NCBI RefSeq assembly: GCF_000367945.1
Contig: NZ_KB849179.1
Location: 850,446 to 914,445 of the forward strand
Reading direction: 5' to 3'
Length of the DNA stretch: 64,000 bases
Origin: Acinetobacter proteolyticus
GTDB taxonomy: Bacteria > Pseudomonadota > Gammaproteobacteria > Pseudomonadales > Moraxellaceae
Shown here one piece after another: positions 7,317 to 16,125 of the stretch. The notes below the pieces were generated by a model that ran no database searches, was not told where the DNA came from, and worked only from the letters and a program-made list of their open reading frames with translations. Positions within the stretch are counted from its first letter, which is position 1; every line of letters starts with the position of its first letter. The position numbers and the translations under genes were made by a program.

Positions 7317-10007
7317 TTAGAATTTAATTTCTATACCAGCTTTGATCGTACGCCCAGGAATAGGCATTCCTATCACAGTACCAGGATCAAAGTTATAACG
7401 GTTGGTTAAATTATCGATATTAAAGGAAAGTGCCAGATTAGGATTCCACTGATAGTTCGCAAACAAATCAATTAAGGTTTCAGAGGAAATCTCAGTTACT
7501 GCCCGTCCACTTACGCCTGTACCCGCTAACCAACCTTTCGGGTTTTTCTTTTCGGAATGATATTTAGCACGCGCACCCAGAACGAGTTTATTTTGCAACA
7601 GGTTTTTACCTATGGTCAGATTGAAAATCTTGCGAGGAGGCAGACGAGTTGAAATCAAGCTCCAAGAATCACCGACTTCATTACAATCTTCTTTACTTGC
7701 AGGACAAACCTTAGGTGCTTGATACAAGGTTCCATTCAAACTGGTAAAGAAACTTGGGTGATGATAGGCAAGATCGAACTCTAAACCTTTGAGTACAACT
7801 TGATTGTAATTTACGAAAGTATAGGTGGTTGTGTAAGGAAGAATAAAATCTGGTGTAATCTGATTTTCAATCTCTTTTTTCTGCACGCCTTGAGTTAGAA
7901 AATCTTTGGTTTGGTTACGGAAATAATTAATATTGAATTTTAAATGATCGGCTGGCGAGAATAGATTGTCACGCTCTCCAATAAAGCCCAATTCTATCAG
8001 ACGAGAATTTTCTGCTTTGATCGGCAAGTCCGGATCATAACTAAAGGTTTGGCCCGACACTGTCGATTCAAACAGACTTGGACTACGGTAACTATTTGAG
8101 AGTTTTCCATAGACATCAATCCCATTCACAATTTGATAGTTCAACTGAGACATCCAGTCTATTTTCCCCTCATATTGACGTGATGCATAACCTTTTGCAT
8201 TTACGTCTGAATGAGCGACTGGTGTCATTGGCCGATATTGATCACCATAATCTTTTACTTTTGCCTTATGCCATTTACTGCCTAGACTGAGGGTGAAATC
8301 GTTAAAAATATAGTCGCCGTTAAGAAAGACTGAGGATTCTTTACGTAATCCATTACGTCCAATTTCATGATCAATAAGATTACGCGGCTTCATCCGTTGT
8401 TCATCATAGGTTAAACCATAATTTAAGGTTAAAGTCTCAAATTTACTGGTGTTTTCTAGGTTTAAACCACTGCGATAATCTTGGAAACTATCCCAATATT
8501 GATCACCATAATGAGAACCACTGATACCACCAAAACCATTATGTTGACGATATTTCGCGTTGGTATGCCAGATACCCAGTTCCAGATCGACCCAATTATT
8601 CTGTTTAGGCTTGTAGGTATAACTGCCGCTCAAGGCATTAATGGCGGCCGAACCGAGAGACCATTGTGGCATGCTATACGCATTTTCAATATATTGTGGC
8701 TCAACATACTCGCCATCAATATAGCCATGTGGTGGTGAATTCGGATCGATGACTTTCGATCGATTCCAATAAAACGCCATCACTTCACCCGCTTTTTGCA
8801 CATGGCGTCGCATATTCACTTCGACACGGTGTTCATCGGTAATATTGACACCTGCTTTAATAATGCCTGAATCACTTTGAAAACTGGTATTCACGACTTC
8901 CTGACCTGGACCAACGTCGACAATATCTCGTTTCTCGTAATAATCAATACCATGTTTTCCAGCATAGTAATTGCCCACCTCACGCTTGCTGTAGGCAGCC
9001 ACCAAGTCAAACATCTCATTGCGATAAGCCAGAGCAAGTGTTCCAGCACCATTTTGAAAGTTGTTTGAAGAAATTTTATTATGGAGCAGGTAAGACATTT
9101 GCTCTTTTTCATTATCGGAAGTATGCGGCGTTTTATTATTGTTATAAAAATTACCTTTAAGCATAACACCCGCATTTTGGTTAGGAAGCAGAATGTCATT
9201 TGCGCTTAAGGTTCGCATTTTTACAATGCCACCAATCCCGCCTACACTGAATTTTGCGCGTGAAGCGCCTTTTTCGACCTCAATCTGGCTAATCAAATCC
9301 ATATCGATGTAGGTACGGTCACTTTCTCCTTGATAGCCTCGAAAGGTATGACTGGATTGTAGACTACCATCAATCACCACTGGAACACGCCCTTCTCCCT
9401 GCATCCCGCGAATTCCAATGTCAATTGCACCTGCCTCATTCCTTAAACTGTTGACCTGTACCCCGGCAATATCAGAAAAAACATCACCATTACCCGTCCC
9501 TCTAAAGCGATTAATCTGTTCTCGATCAAGATGGCTGGTGTTCACCTTTGCTTTTTGTTGTTCCGCTTTCACTTTAATCTCAGGAAGAACAACAACATCT
9601 GTCATCATCTGGTTAAAGGGCGCAATGCGCTGACCTTCGACACTGATTTTATTGGAATATTCGGGCACAGCTTGAGCTTTAGCAACCAATACAAAAGTAG
9701 AGCCTTGCTGAAGTATTCGAAAAGGTTGACCTGCCAAAAGATAATCAAAGCCTTTTTGCACAGAATATTGACCGGTAATGCCCTTACTTTTCAGGCCTTT
9801 TAGCAGTTTGGAATCATAACTTAAGACAATGCCAGACTGTGCAGCAAAGCTGGATAGCACATAACCCAATTGGTTTGCAGGAATTTGATAATATTTTTCC
9901 GAAGCCGGTTTCTCAATAGCTGTAACCAACGAGGTGATTTCGGCATAAGCCCCGTGCATACAGACACAATGTATGAGAATTGCCAAAGTTTGCTGTTTGA
10001 ATTTCAT
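7317..10007 (-). CDS. TonB-dependent heme receptor with N-terminal STN signalling domain
   Basis: Outer-membrane receptor of about 896 residues: signal peptide ending near HGAYA, STN (secretin/TonB short N-terminal) domain about 40-110 (YYQIPANQLGYVLSSFAAQS), plug (about 155-270, GIRGMQGEGRVPVVIDG) and a 22-strand barrel ending in phenylalanine. YRSPSLFE followed by DPDLPIKAENS resembles the FRAP/NPDL region of heme receptors. STN domains pass the ligand signal to FecR-type proteins, and the same cluster holds a FecR and an ECF sigma gene. It lies downstream of hemO and DUF454 with its own Fur-like box. The ligand (free heme, hemoglobin or a hemophore) is unknown; no hemophilin gene accompanies this copy. 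ATG at 10007 is preferred to a GTG four codons earlier. Confidence 0.87.
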   Translation of the reverse strand: MKFKQQTLAILIHCVCMHGAYAEITSLVTAIEKPASEKYYQIPANQLGYVLSSFAAQSGIVLSYDSKLLKGLKSKGITGQYSVQKGFDYLLAGQPFRILQQGSTFVLVAKAQAVPEYSNKISVEGQRIAPFNQMMTDVVVLPEIKVKAEQQKAKVNTSHLDREQINRFRGTGNGDVFSDIAGVQVNSLRNEAGAIDIGIRGMQGEGRVPVVIDGSLQSSHTFRGYQGESDRTYIDMDLISQIEVEKGASRAKFSVGGIGGIVKMRTLSANDILLPNQNAGVMLKGNFYNNNKTPHTSDNEKEQMSYLLHNKISSNNFQNGAGTLALAYRNEMFDLVAAYSKREVGNYYAGKHGIDYYEKRDIVDVGPGQEVVNTSFQSDSGIIKAGVNITDEHRVEVNMRRHVQKAGEVMAFYWNRSKVIDPNSPPHGYIDGEYVEPQYIENAYSMPQWSLGSAAINALSGSYTYKPKQNNWVDLELGIWHTNAKYRQHNGFGGISGSHYGDQYWDSFQDYRSGLNLENTSKFETLTLNYGLTYDEQRMKPRNLIDHEIGRNGLRKESSVFLNGDYIFNDFTLSLGSKWHKAKVKDYGDQYRPMTPVAHSDVNAKGYASRQYEGKIDWMSQLNYQIVNGIDVYGKLSNSYRSPSLFESTVSGQTFSYDPDLPIKAENSRLIELGFIGERDNLFSPADHLKFNINYFRNQTKDFLTQGVQKKEIENQITPDFILPYTTTYTFVNYNQVVLKGLEFDLAYHHPSFFTSLNGTLYQAPKVCPASKEDCNEVGDSWSLISTRLPPRKIFNLTIGKNLLQNKLVLGARAKYHSEKKNPKGWLAGTGVSGRAVTEISSETLIDLFANYQWNPNLALSFNIDNLTNRYNFDPGTVIGMPIPGRTIKAGIEIKF

Positions 10008-10023
10008 AAGGAGATCCACATTA

Positions 10024-10042
10024 GGTAATGATTTTCATTTTC
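10024..10042. promoter_or_regulatory. Putative Fur box upstream of heme receptor
   Basis: GGTAATGATTTTCATTTTC matches the 19-bp Fur consensus at 15 positions by eye and sits just before the receptor start. This implies iron-repressed expression from a promoter of its own. Confidence 0.6.
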
Positions 10043-10091
10043 ACTAACTATTACCCAGTGATTTCGAAGAATGTGACATTTAACTTTCAAT

Positions 10092-10550
10092 TTATTCTGA
10101 TCTGCTCCATACCCAGACTAAACAAATAAGCAATATCAATAGGATGCTTAACTTTAAATGCATATGTATGGAAGAAAAAAATAAACTGATTGAAATCAAT
10201 ACACAGCTAAAGGTCAGCATGAACTTACGTAAGCGGGAAATCTTTTTAAACCCACCCTGATATTGCACCAGTAGCAGATTGACATAGCGATTTTGAAGCA
10301 ACCATCGATGTAATCTTGAAGAACTTCTAGCTGCGAAAAAAGTGGCTAAAAATAGAAAGTCAAAGCTAGGTACGCCCGGTAAAACTATGCCCAGCACGGC
10401 TAAAATTAAACAGAGCATGGCCAAAACAATATAAACACCACGCACCAGTGATGATGCATGAAGTTTCACTTTGTGTATGTATGGAGAAGATTCAGTATGA
10501 ACTGAATCTTCACTTTTGGTCTGTTGAGCTAAGGACGCATCTTTTTGCAT
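10092..10550 (-). CDS. DUF454 (YbaN-type) inner-membrane protein
   Basis: Small membrane protein of 152 residues with a hydrophilic N-terminal 35 residues and about three to four hydrophobic segments. The DUF454 core PGVPSFDFLFLATFFAARSS is plain. The function of the family is unknown. It lies 11 bp after hemO, and a paralogue (29276-29704) sits directly after the second heme oxygenase, sharing the GxPxxDFxxLAxFFAAR pattern. This pairing, seen twice in the window, suggests a membrane role linked to heme breakdown or to handling its products. It is probably co-transcribed with hemO from the sigma/fecR side. Confidence 0.8.
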   Translation of the reverse strand: MQKDASLAQQTKSEDSVHTESSPYIHKVKLHASSLVRGVYIVLAMLCLILAVLGIVLPGVPSFDFLFLATFFAARSSSRLHRWLLQNRYVNLLLVQYQGGFKKISRLRKFMLTFSCVLISISLFFSSIHMHLKLSILLILLICLVWVWSRSE

Positions 10551-10561
10551 AGATTTTGTGC

Positions 10562-11140
10562 TTAGAGCATATTTTTTAACAAGCTACCAAAATAATCAAA
10601 GGCTTGCTTGGCGCCCTGAATCACCTGCTCCTGTTCATTCTGGTTCAACTCCGCCGTATCCAGTTCATTGATAAAATGCTTCCAGACTTTTGCTCGTCCT
10701 TCTGGATAGGCCGCCAAATTGCGTGCCCCAAAATCTGCAGACAACCCTAACTGTTGTTGTGCCTGTTTAAATAAAAAAGCGGCTCCTAAAGTTGAACCTT
10801 CAGAGACATAGATCCAACCTAAGGCTTCAGCAAAACCAACCTTTTCAGTAACGAGTTCTTGTACAGCAGGTCTGATCCCAAGGTCATTTAAATCTAATAA
10901 TGCAGCTTGTGAACGTCCACGAATATCCAAGTCGGTAATCAGCACAGAGACTTCAGTATGGCGGAACAAATGTTCAACATTTTGCTGAAAATAATATTGC
11001 CCTAAAGTAAATTGAGCATAATGCTGCAAATCTGAAAAGACTTGCGCTTGGTGCATTAATTGATGCATATATTCATGTTGACTCGCAGTTTCGTTTTTTA
11101 AACGTAAGGCAAGTTGATTGGTCGCAAGTAAAGTTGACAT
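10562..11140 (-). CDS. hemO: Bacterial heme oxygenase, first copy
   Basis: Cleaves heme to release iron, with biliverdin and CO as products, in the cytosol. The 192-residue all-helical protein has His22 and His26 as candidate proximal ligands (ETASQHEYMH) and the distal-helix signature GWIYVSEGSTLGAAF; the C-terminal part has ARNLAAYPEGRAKVW. It is the HemO type found in Acinetobacter and Pseudomonas-like bacteria. The second copy at 29751-30350 shares these blocks but differs in its N-terminus and C-terminal third. It lies 69 bp after fecR and 11 bp before DUF454. Expression probably follows heme sensing through the adjacent ECF sigma system and iron through Fur. Confidence 0.9.
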   Translation of the reverse strand: MSTLLATNQLALRLKNETASQHEYMHQLMHQAQVFSDLQHYAQFTLGQYYFQQNVEHLFRHTEVSVLITDLDIRGRSQAALLDLNDLGIRPAVQELVTEKVGFAEALGWIYVSEGSTLGAAFLFKQAQQQLGLSADFGARNLAAYPEGRAKVWKHFINELDTAELNQNEQEQVIQGAKQAFDYFGSLLKNML

Positions 11141-11209
11141 CAGTTTTTCCAGTGTGTTTGCTATAACTGTATTACCCGTTCAACACGCAAAAGCTGACAA
11201 TTAATTTTA

Positions 11210-12178
11210 TTATTTTTTCACTCCTTTATTATTCGCCTGAATTTTAATCAAATGATCATTTAAATATCGATCCATTTTGACGGGATAACTCAACTCCAGC
11301 GCTGCCTGTAAATCCGATAAATTATTTACGGGATAGGAACCTGAGAGTTTTAATCCACTCAATTGCGGATCAATTTCGATATACTGATGTTGATAACGTC
11401 CGATCTCTTGGAATAACTGCGCCAAAGGCATGTCAAATGCCATAATCATCTGGTTTTTCCAAGCAAATACATTTGAATCTAAAATACTCAAAGCTTTAAA
11501 GTCTGTGTCATCAAAACATAATTGTTCTCCTGCATGCACAACTGTCATTTTTTGAGATTGATTCAAGGTAACTTTAACTGCACTTTCAATGACCCCCAAG
11601 CATGTTTGCTGTTGCTGGTTTTGCAGATATTGCACATTGAAAACGGTTCCTAGTGCTTGTAAATGAGCAGATTGAGTCTCGACAAAAAATGGACGATAGC
11701 CCTGATTTTCATGTGCGGTATGAATCTGTATTTCGCCATAATGTAACTGGAGCGTTCGTTGCTGGGATGTATAACGGATATCTAAGGCAGTATCAGTATT
11801 AAGCTGAAGTTGGGTTCCATCCTCAAGCCTCACCAATTTTTGTTCACCTTTTGCCGTGCTGTAGTCGGCTAACCACCAATATTTATAATCAGAGTGCCAA
11901 GCAACCAGCCCTCCTAAACAGGCAAAACAAGCCACCACAAGTTGTTTGGTCCATTTAAACTGAGCCGCACGATTACCTGTTTTGATAAGTTCTTGCCCAT
12001 TCTCAGGAAAATAATCAAGGCTCATCAATAAGCGTTCTGCTTTAGACCATGCTATTTGGTGGGCAGAACTTTGAGCTTTCCATTGTTCTAACTCGAATTG
12101 CTCAGCTTCGGTCAATTTAGCGGCCTGAATTTTTAGAATCCATTCAGCAGCTTCAGTAAAAATTTGCGCTTGGGTCAT
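11210..12178 (-). CDS. FecR-family transmembrane anti-sigma/sigma regulator
   Basis: Inner-membrane regulator of 322 residues that normally holds its partner ECF sigma factor until a loaded TonB receptor signals through the STN domain. The N-terminal cytosolic domain (about 1-75) carries the FecR-like pattern AAEWILKIQAAKLTEAEQ; a transmembrane segment follows near residues 80-95 (LVVACFACLGGLVAWH); the periplasmic FecR domain is about 110-210 (EQKLVRLEDGTQLQLNTDTA, FVETQSAHLQALGTVFNV), with a C-terminal STN-like region after about 250. It lies 7 bp downstream of its sigma gene, so the two are made together. Confidence 0.88.
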   Translation of the reverse strand: MTQAQIFTEAAEWILKIQAAKLTEAEQFELEQWKAQSSAHQIAWSKAERLLMSLDYFPENGQELIKTGNRAAQFKWTKQLVVACFACLGGLVAWHSDYKYWWLADYSTAKGEQKLVRLEDGTQLQLNTDTALDIRYTSQQRTLQLHYGEIQIHTAHENQGYRPFFVETQSAHLQALGTVFNVQYLQNQQQQTCLGVIESAVKVTLNQSQKMTVVHAGEQLCFDDTDFKALSILDSNVFAWKNQMIMAFDMPLAQLFQEIGRYQHQYIEIDPQLSGLKLSGSYPVNNLSDLQAALELSYPVKMDRYLNDHLIKIQANNKGVKK

Positions 12179-12185
12179 TTAAATA

Positions 12186-12671
12186 TTAATCCATGACAGC
12201 TAGACATTGAGTCAATACAGCCACCAAGTCTCGCATAACAGTCCGTGTCGAAATATTCAAGCGAGTTGCGATTTCCTGTTGTGTCAGCCCTTCGAGTTGC
12301 GACCAGATAAAGACCTGCTGTTGGCGTTCAGGTAGCTGATTGAGTAATTGATTAATTAAGCATAAAGATTCGATTGCTGAGAGTTTTTGTTCAGGCGTAA
12401 TTTCATCATATCCAGCTCGACTTGCAAGCGCCTCCAAATAAGTTTTTTCTATAGATTTACGTTGGTACCAGTTGATTAACAATCCTTTCGCAACTGTCGT
12501 CAATAGTGCCCGTGGCTGATCAAAATATAACTGGTCTTTACGTTTCAGAATACGAATAAAGGTATCGTGGGCTAAATCTGCAGCATCCTCACTGTGATTA
12601 AGACGTCGCTTTAACCATTGATATAGCCAAGAGTGATGATGACGATAGAGTGTATTGATGGGATCAGACAT
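12186..12671 (-). CDS. FecI-like ECF sigma factor of first heme locus
   Basis: ECF sigma factor of 161 residues: region 2 about 1-80 (LYRHHHSWLYQWLKRRL, AADLAHDTFIRIL, ALLTTVAKGLLINWY) and region 4 about 100-160 (LPERQQQVFIWSQLEGLTQQEIATRL with a helix-turn-helix). It is the iron-starvation subgroup that drives TonB-receptor genes. It heads the cluster sigma-fecR-hemO-DUF454 and is preceded by a Fur-like box, so Fur gates the whole cascade. The N-terminus agrees with the paralogue at 38230-38757. No good ribosome site is visible before the ATG. Confidence 0.88.
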   Translation of the reverse strand: MSDPINTLYRHHHSWLYQWLKRRLNHSEDAADLAHDTFIRILKRKDQLYFDQPRALLTTVAKGLLINWYQRKSIEKTYLEALASRAGYDEITPEQKLSAIESLCLINQLLNQLPERQQQVFIWSQLEGLTQQEIATRLNISTRTVMRDLVAVLTQCLAVMD

Positions 12672-12679
12672 TTTTAAAG

Positions 12680-12698
12680 GAGAATGAGAATTATTAGC
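12680..12698. promoter_or_regulatory. Putative Fur box upstream of first ECF sigma gene
   Basis: Read on the minus strand, GCTAATAATTCTCATTCTC fits the Fur 19-mer at about 14 positions by eye. It lies 9 bp upstream of the sigma start. Confidence 0.5.
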
Positions 12699-12886
12699 AA
12701 TATCTTAACAAAAAATAAGTGAATAAAAACGACTCTTTTTCTTTCTCAAGGTATTTTTTTAATTTTATTGTTCTGTTCACAGGCATTGAATGTTACTGGT
12801 TTTAACATCCAATGCCGTTCAATCCACTGCTTTGAAAATCCGTTATAATTGATTAAATTTCATATTTATAGAGCCATTCTAATGCT

Positions 12887-13576
12887 TCAGATTAGCATCC
12901 ATAAATGAATCGCAAATGGTCCAACCAATACCATCAAAATACCCGCAATCACCATGGTTAAACTTGCGATTACCCCTTCTTCACTATTACGCTGTTGCGC
13001 TCTCACCGTACCGAAGCCATGCGCTGCGTTACCAAATGCTGCGCCGTTTGCCACATTAGAACGGATTTTGGTAATCGCTAAAATGGCATCACCGCAAATC
13101 ATCCCGACCAAGCCTGTAATCACTGTAAACAAAGAAACCAAAGCCGCCGAACCGTGAATATCTTCGGCCAAAATCATGGCAAAAGGTGTTGAAATAGAGC
13201 GTGCCATCAAGCTATTGGTGACTTCAGGACTAAAATGAAATAACTTTGCCATCTCATAGGCAGACATCACACCAACACTCATCCCGACGACAATCGCAAT
13301 CGAAAGCACACCCAAGTTTTTACGAATCGTTTCTCTATAACGGTAAATTGGCACAGCGAATGCAACGGTTGCTGGCCCGAGTAAATTCACAATCCACTGC
13401 GTATCTTGCGCATAGGTCTGATATGAAATTCCAAAGATTGCCATCAACAGAATTGTGAGTACGGGCACACTAATCGCAGGTGATAGCCATAGTTGAGGAT
13501 GTTTTTGATAGACACGCTTTGCCACAATGTAAGCAAGCAGCGTCCAGATCAAGCAAAGAATCGACCAAATATTCAT
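12887..13576 (-). CDS. lrgB: LrgB/CidB-family membrane protein
   Basis: Polytopic inner-membrane protein of 229 residues with about six to seven hydrophobic segments and the LrgB signatures LLGPATVAFAVPIY, SISTPFAMILAED and AAFGNAAHGFGTVRA. With LrgA it forms the Cid/Lrg-type system linked to murein hydrolase control, overflow metabolism and, in some bacteria and plants, pyruvate or glycolate export. I start it at the ATG at 13576 (MNIWSIL); an upstream in-frame start would overlap lrgA by about 35 nt. It lies 10 bp after lrgA and is followed by 215 bp without a gene before the heme sigma factor. Confidence 0.88.
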   Translation of the reverse strand: MNIWSILCLIWTLLAYIVAKRVYQKHPQLWLSPAISVPVLTILLMAIFGISYQTYAQDTQWIVNLLGPATVAFAVPIYRYRETIRKNLGVLSIAIVVGMSVGVMSAYEMAKLFHFSPEVTNSLMARSISTPFAMILAEDIHGSAALVSLFTVITGLVGMICGDAILAITKIRSNVANGAAFGNAAHGFGTVRAQQRNSEEGVIASLTMVIAGILMVLVGPFAIHLWMLI

Positions 13577-13586
13577 ATTGACGGCC

Positions 13587-14018
13587 TTAGATGTGCTTAT
13601 GCTGAAAGCGTTTACGTTCATTTAGATAGCTTTTTAAGCGGTTGTAATAATGGATGGTTAAACAGGTGCTCAACATAACCAAAATAGTACCGACGGCAAT
13701 ACTCAATACAATTTGCCAGCCTTCAGCCATAAATAGACTTTTGTATTGCACGACAGCCACCACTACAGGCACAAAAAATAGCAATAATTCCCCTAAGACA
13801 AAGGTGGCGCCCATTGCCACTTGATCCATCTTAATGACTTTAAAAAACAGGCTGAAAAGCAATAGAAACATTCCCAATATGCCTGCTGAAATCGGGATGC
13901 CCAGTTTCTGGTTTAAGACATAACCAGCCAACCAAAATGCAGCAAGAATCAAAATTTGTTTAACCAACTGCAATAGTGAATTTTGCGGGATGGATCTAGA
14001 AACAGCTTCGGTACTCAT
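13587..14018 (-). CDS. lrgA: LrgA/CidA-family holin-like protein
   Basis: Holin-like inner-membrane protein of 143 residues with four predicted transmembrane helices and charged ends. The CidA/LrgA core is GYVLNQKLGIPISAGILGM followed by ELLLFFVPVVVAVV. It forms an operon with lrgB, is first in the transcript, and diverges from a LysR gene 110 bp away, as lrgAB or cidAB often do. Which of Cid or Lrg it is closer to cannot be told from sequence alone. Confidence 0.87.
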   Translation of the reverse strand: MSTEAVSRSIPQNSLLQLVKQILILAAFWLAGYVLNQKLGIPISAGILGMFLLLFSLFFKVIKMDQVAMGATFVLGELLLFFVPVVVAVVQYKSLFMAEGWQIVLSIAVGTILVMLSTCLTIHYYNRLKSYLNERKRFQHKHI

Positions 14019-14128
14019 TTAACAACATCAAATGGTGAACAACATGATTATCTTATCCAGTGTGTATCGCTTTAATATGAATTATTCATGCTAAAATTAT
14101 GCCTAAATGGAATAATTTTAAGTTTGTT

Positions 14129-15046
14129 ATGCTTTCACTAAAATCATTACAATGCTTTGTCAGTTTGGTAAACAGCAAAAGCTTTACCCGTACCGCTGAA
14201 GAACTCTCCTTGACTCAGCCGACCATCAGTAAAATGCTGCAACAGCTTGAAGAACAGCTTCAGGTCGCATTGTTTGTAAAACCTGAACATGGTCGAAAAA
14301 GACATGTTGAACTGACTGAAATCGGACAACGTGTTTATCAGCATGCGCTAGGATTATTGCAAGCAGAACAAAATATCTTTCTGGAAATTGAAAATTATCA
14401 ACAATTAAAAACAGGTACCTTAAAACTCGGTGTCCCTCCACTCGGTTCACAACTGCTCACCACCGCCCTGTTTGATTATCATCGACAATGGCCAGATATC
14501 GAACTTGCCTTTCTCGAAGTCGGTTCTCGAGGAATCGAGCAAGCCCTGTTAAGTAATGAACTGGATGTCGGTGTGTTATTACAGCCGTTTGATCATCAAA
14601 TTTTCAACAGTATCGAGCTGTGTGATTACCCACTGATGGTGGTATTGAGAAGAGATGCAACTTGGGCAACCCGCAAGAAAATAAATCTGGAAGAACTGCA
14701 ACACCAATCTTTTTTGATGTTTCCTGAAAATTTTTCGCTCAACAGTATTATTCTTGACTCCTGCCAACAGCATGGTTTTTATCCAAGTATTGCTTGCCGT
14801 ACCAGTCAATGGAATTTATTGGCAGATATGGTGCTACAACGTATGGGCATTGCCCTACTACCAAAATATTATACCGATATGCTTGATCCTACGTTATTCG
14901 CAGCAATCCCGATGGAAAAGCCCAACATTCAATGGCATTTGGCCATGGCATGGAAAAAGAACCTTCCTGTCTCTCCCGCAGTACGGGCATGGCTCGATGT
15001 GATTCATCAACATTTTCAAAAGATTAAGTCTACGTTAGAGCAATAA
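14129..15046 (+). CDS. LysR-family regulator divergent from lrgAB
   Basis: LysR-type regulator of 305 residues: N-terminal winged helix (about 1-60, FVSLVNSKSFTRTAEELSLTQPTISKMLQQLEEQL) and a periplasmic-binding-like effector domain from about 90. By family habit it binds the shared 110-bp intergenic region and controls lrgAB, comparable to CidR. The open frame extends to an ATG at 14099, but LysR proteins usually begin one to three residues before the first helix, so ATG at 14129 (MLSLKSLQCF) is chosen; neither start has a strong ribosome site. The effector is unknown, although CidR proteins respond to metabolic overflow acids. Confidence 0.85.
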   Translation: MLSLKSLQCFVSLVNSKSFTRTAEELSLTQPTISKMLQQLEEQLQVALFVKPEHGRKRHVELTEIGQRVYQHALGLLQAEQNIFLEIENYQQLKTGTLKLGVPPLGSQLLTTALFDYHRQWPDIELAFLEVGSRGIEQALLSNELDVGVLLQPFDHQIFNSIELCDYPLMVVLRRDATWATRKKINLEELQHQSFLMFPENFSLNSIILDSCQQHGFYPSIACRTSQWNLLADMVLQRMGIALLPKYYTDMLDPTLFAAIPMEKPNIQWHLAMAWKKNLPVSPAVRAWLDVIHQHFQKIKSTLEQ

Positions 15047-15161
15047 AAGATTGAAATAACGTTTGCAGAAAAATGGATAAAGCTTTGCCACAAAAAAGCT
15101 ACCCAATCTTGACCCAGCTCGCCTAGACTAGAATGATCTGTTGATCATATGGCAAATAACA

Positions 15162-16013
15162 ATGAGCGATTCAAACTATATTCCCCCACAAATCTGGCAA
15201 TGGACTGGAGAAAAAACCGATTTAAATCAGCCGACGTCAGGCAGCCGTTATGAACATCGCTTACCTATCGGGAAACATCCATTGCAGTTGTATTCATTGG
15301 CAACACCCAATGGACAAAAGGTCACGATTTTACTAGAAGAACTGTTGGCATTAGGACATCAAGATGCCGAATATGATGCGTGGTTGATTAAAATTGGAGA
15401 AGGCCAGCAATTCAGTAGTGGCTTTGTCGAAATTAACCCGAATTCTAAAATTCCAGCTCTAGTGGATCATAGTCAAAATCAACCAATCCGTGTTTTTGAA
15501 TCAGGTTCGATCTTGCTCTATTTGGCTGAAAAATTTAAAGCCTTTATCCCAACAGATATCGCTGCACGCACCGAATGTCTGAACTGGCTGTTTTGGCAAA
15601 TGGGAAGCGCACCCTACCTTGGTGGTGGCTTAGGGCATTTTTATGCTTATGCACCTGTGAAAATTGAATATGCCATTAATCGCTTTGCTATGGAAACCAA
15701 GCGCTTATTGGATGTTTTAGATCAGCATTTAGCGAAAAATGAATATTTGGCTGGTAAAGAATACACCATTGCCGATATTGCGGCTTTTCCTTGGTACGGC
15801 AGTCTGGTCAAAGGTTGGGTCTATAATGCAGATGAATTTCTAGCTGTAGATCAATATAAACATGTACAACGCTGGGCAGATGCGATTCTGGCACGTCCTG
15901 CTGTGCAACGAGGACGAATGGTCAATCGTACTTTCGGAGACTTGGAAACCCAACTACATGAACGACATGATGCAAGTGATTTTGAAACCAAAACGCAGGA
16001 TAAACTTCAATAA
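15162..16013 (+). CDS. yghU: YghU-type glutathione S-transferase / disulfide-bond reductase
   Basis: Glutathione transferase of the nu class, resembling E. coli YghU along its length: GKHPLQLYSLATPNGQKVTI, FSSGFVEINPNSKIPAL, FESGSILLYLAEKF, GHFYAYAPVKIEYAINRF and the C-terminal ERHDASDFET are near identical to my recollection of YghU. Such enzymes bind two glutathiones, have little classical transferase activity and reduce disulfides or organic hydroperoxides. Thioredoxin-like domain about 48-135, helical domain about 140-270. ATG at 15162 (MSDSNYIPPQ) matches the family N-terminus; the open frame extends seven codons upstream. It appears monocistronic, with a strong hairpin after it. Confidence 0.93.
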   Translation: MSDSNYIPPQIWQWTGEKTDLNQPTSGSRYEHRLPIGKHPLQLYSLATPNGQKVTILLEELLALGHQDAEYDAWLIKIGEGQQFSSGFVEINPNSKIPALVDHSQNQPIRVFESGSILLYLAEKFKAFIPTDIAARTECLNWLFWQMGSAPYLGGGLGHFYAYAPVKIEYAINRFAMETKRLLDVLDQHLAKNEYLAGKEYTIADIAAFPWYGSLVKGWVYNADEFLAVDQYKHVQRWADAILARPAVQRGRMVNRTFGDLETQLHERHDASDFETKTQDKLQ

Positions 16014-16027
16014 AAAAGATTTAGATC

Positions 16028-16061
16028 AAATTTTTATGCTAGTTCGCTAGCATAAAAATTT
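16028..16061 (+). terminator. Hairpin with TTCG tetraloop after yghU
   Basis: AAATTTTTATGCTAG, loop TTCG, then the exact reverse complement: a 15-bp stem. UUCG is an unusually stable RNA loop and the 3' arm ends in a short T stretch, so intrinsic termination is likely. It is A/T-rich, so strength is uncertain. Confidence 0.65.
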
Positions 16062-16125
16062 TAGATGCAATTCAATGAAAGAAATAGCTTACTAAAAAAC
16101 AAGCAATATCTTCTATGGTGCACAC

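Noticed and set aside
8891..9199. Long antisense frame inside the first heme receptor
   Set aside because: It overlaps a well-supported receptor frame on the same strand in another phase, and the protein has no recognisable features.
7317..12671. Hemophilin or Slam gene hidden in the first heme locus
   Set aside because: The gaps in this locus are short (7-72 bp), and no secreted Gly/Ala-rich frame or DUF560 barrel was found.
12699..12886. Possible gene between lrgB and the heme sigma gene
   Set aside because: No frame with a start, ribosome site and reasonable length; only A/T-rich spacer is seen.
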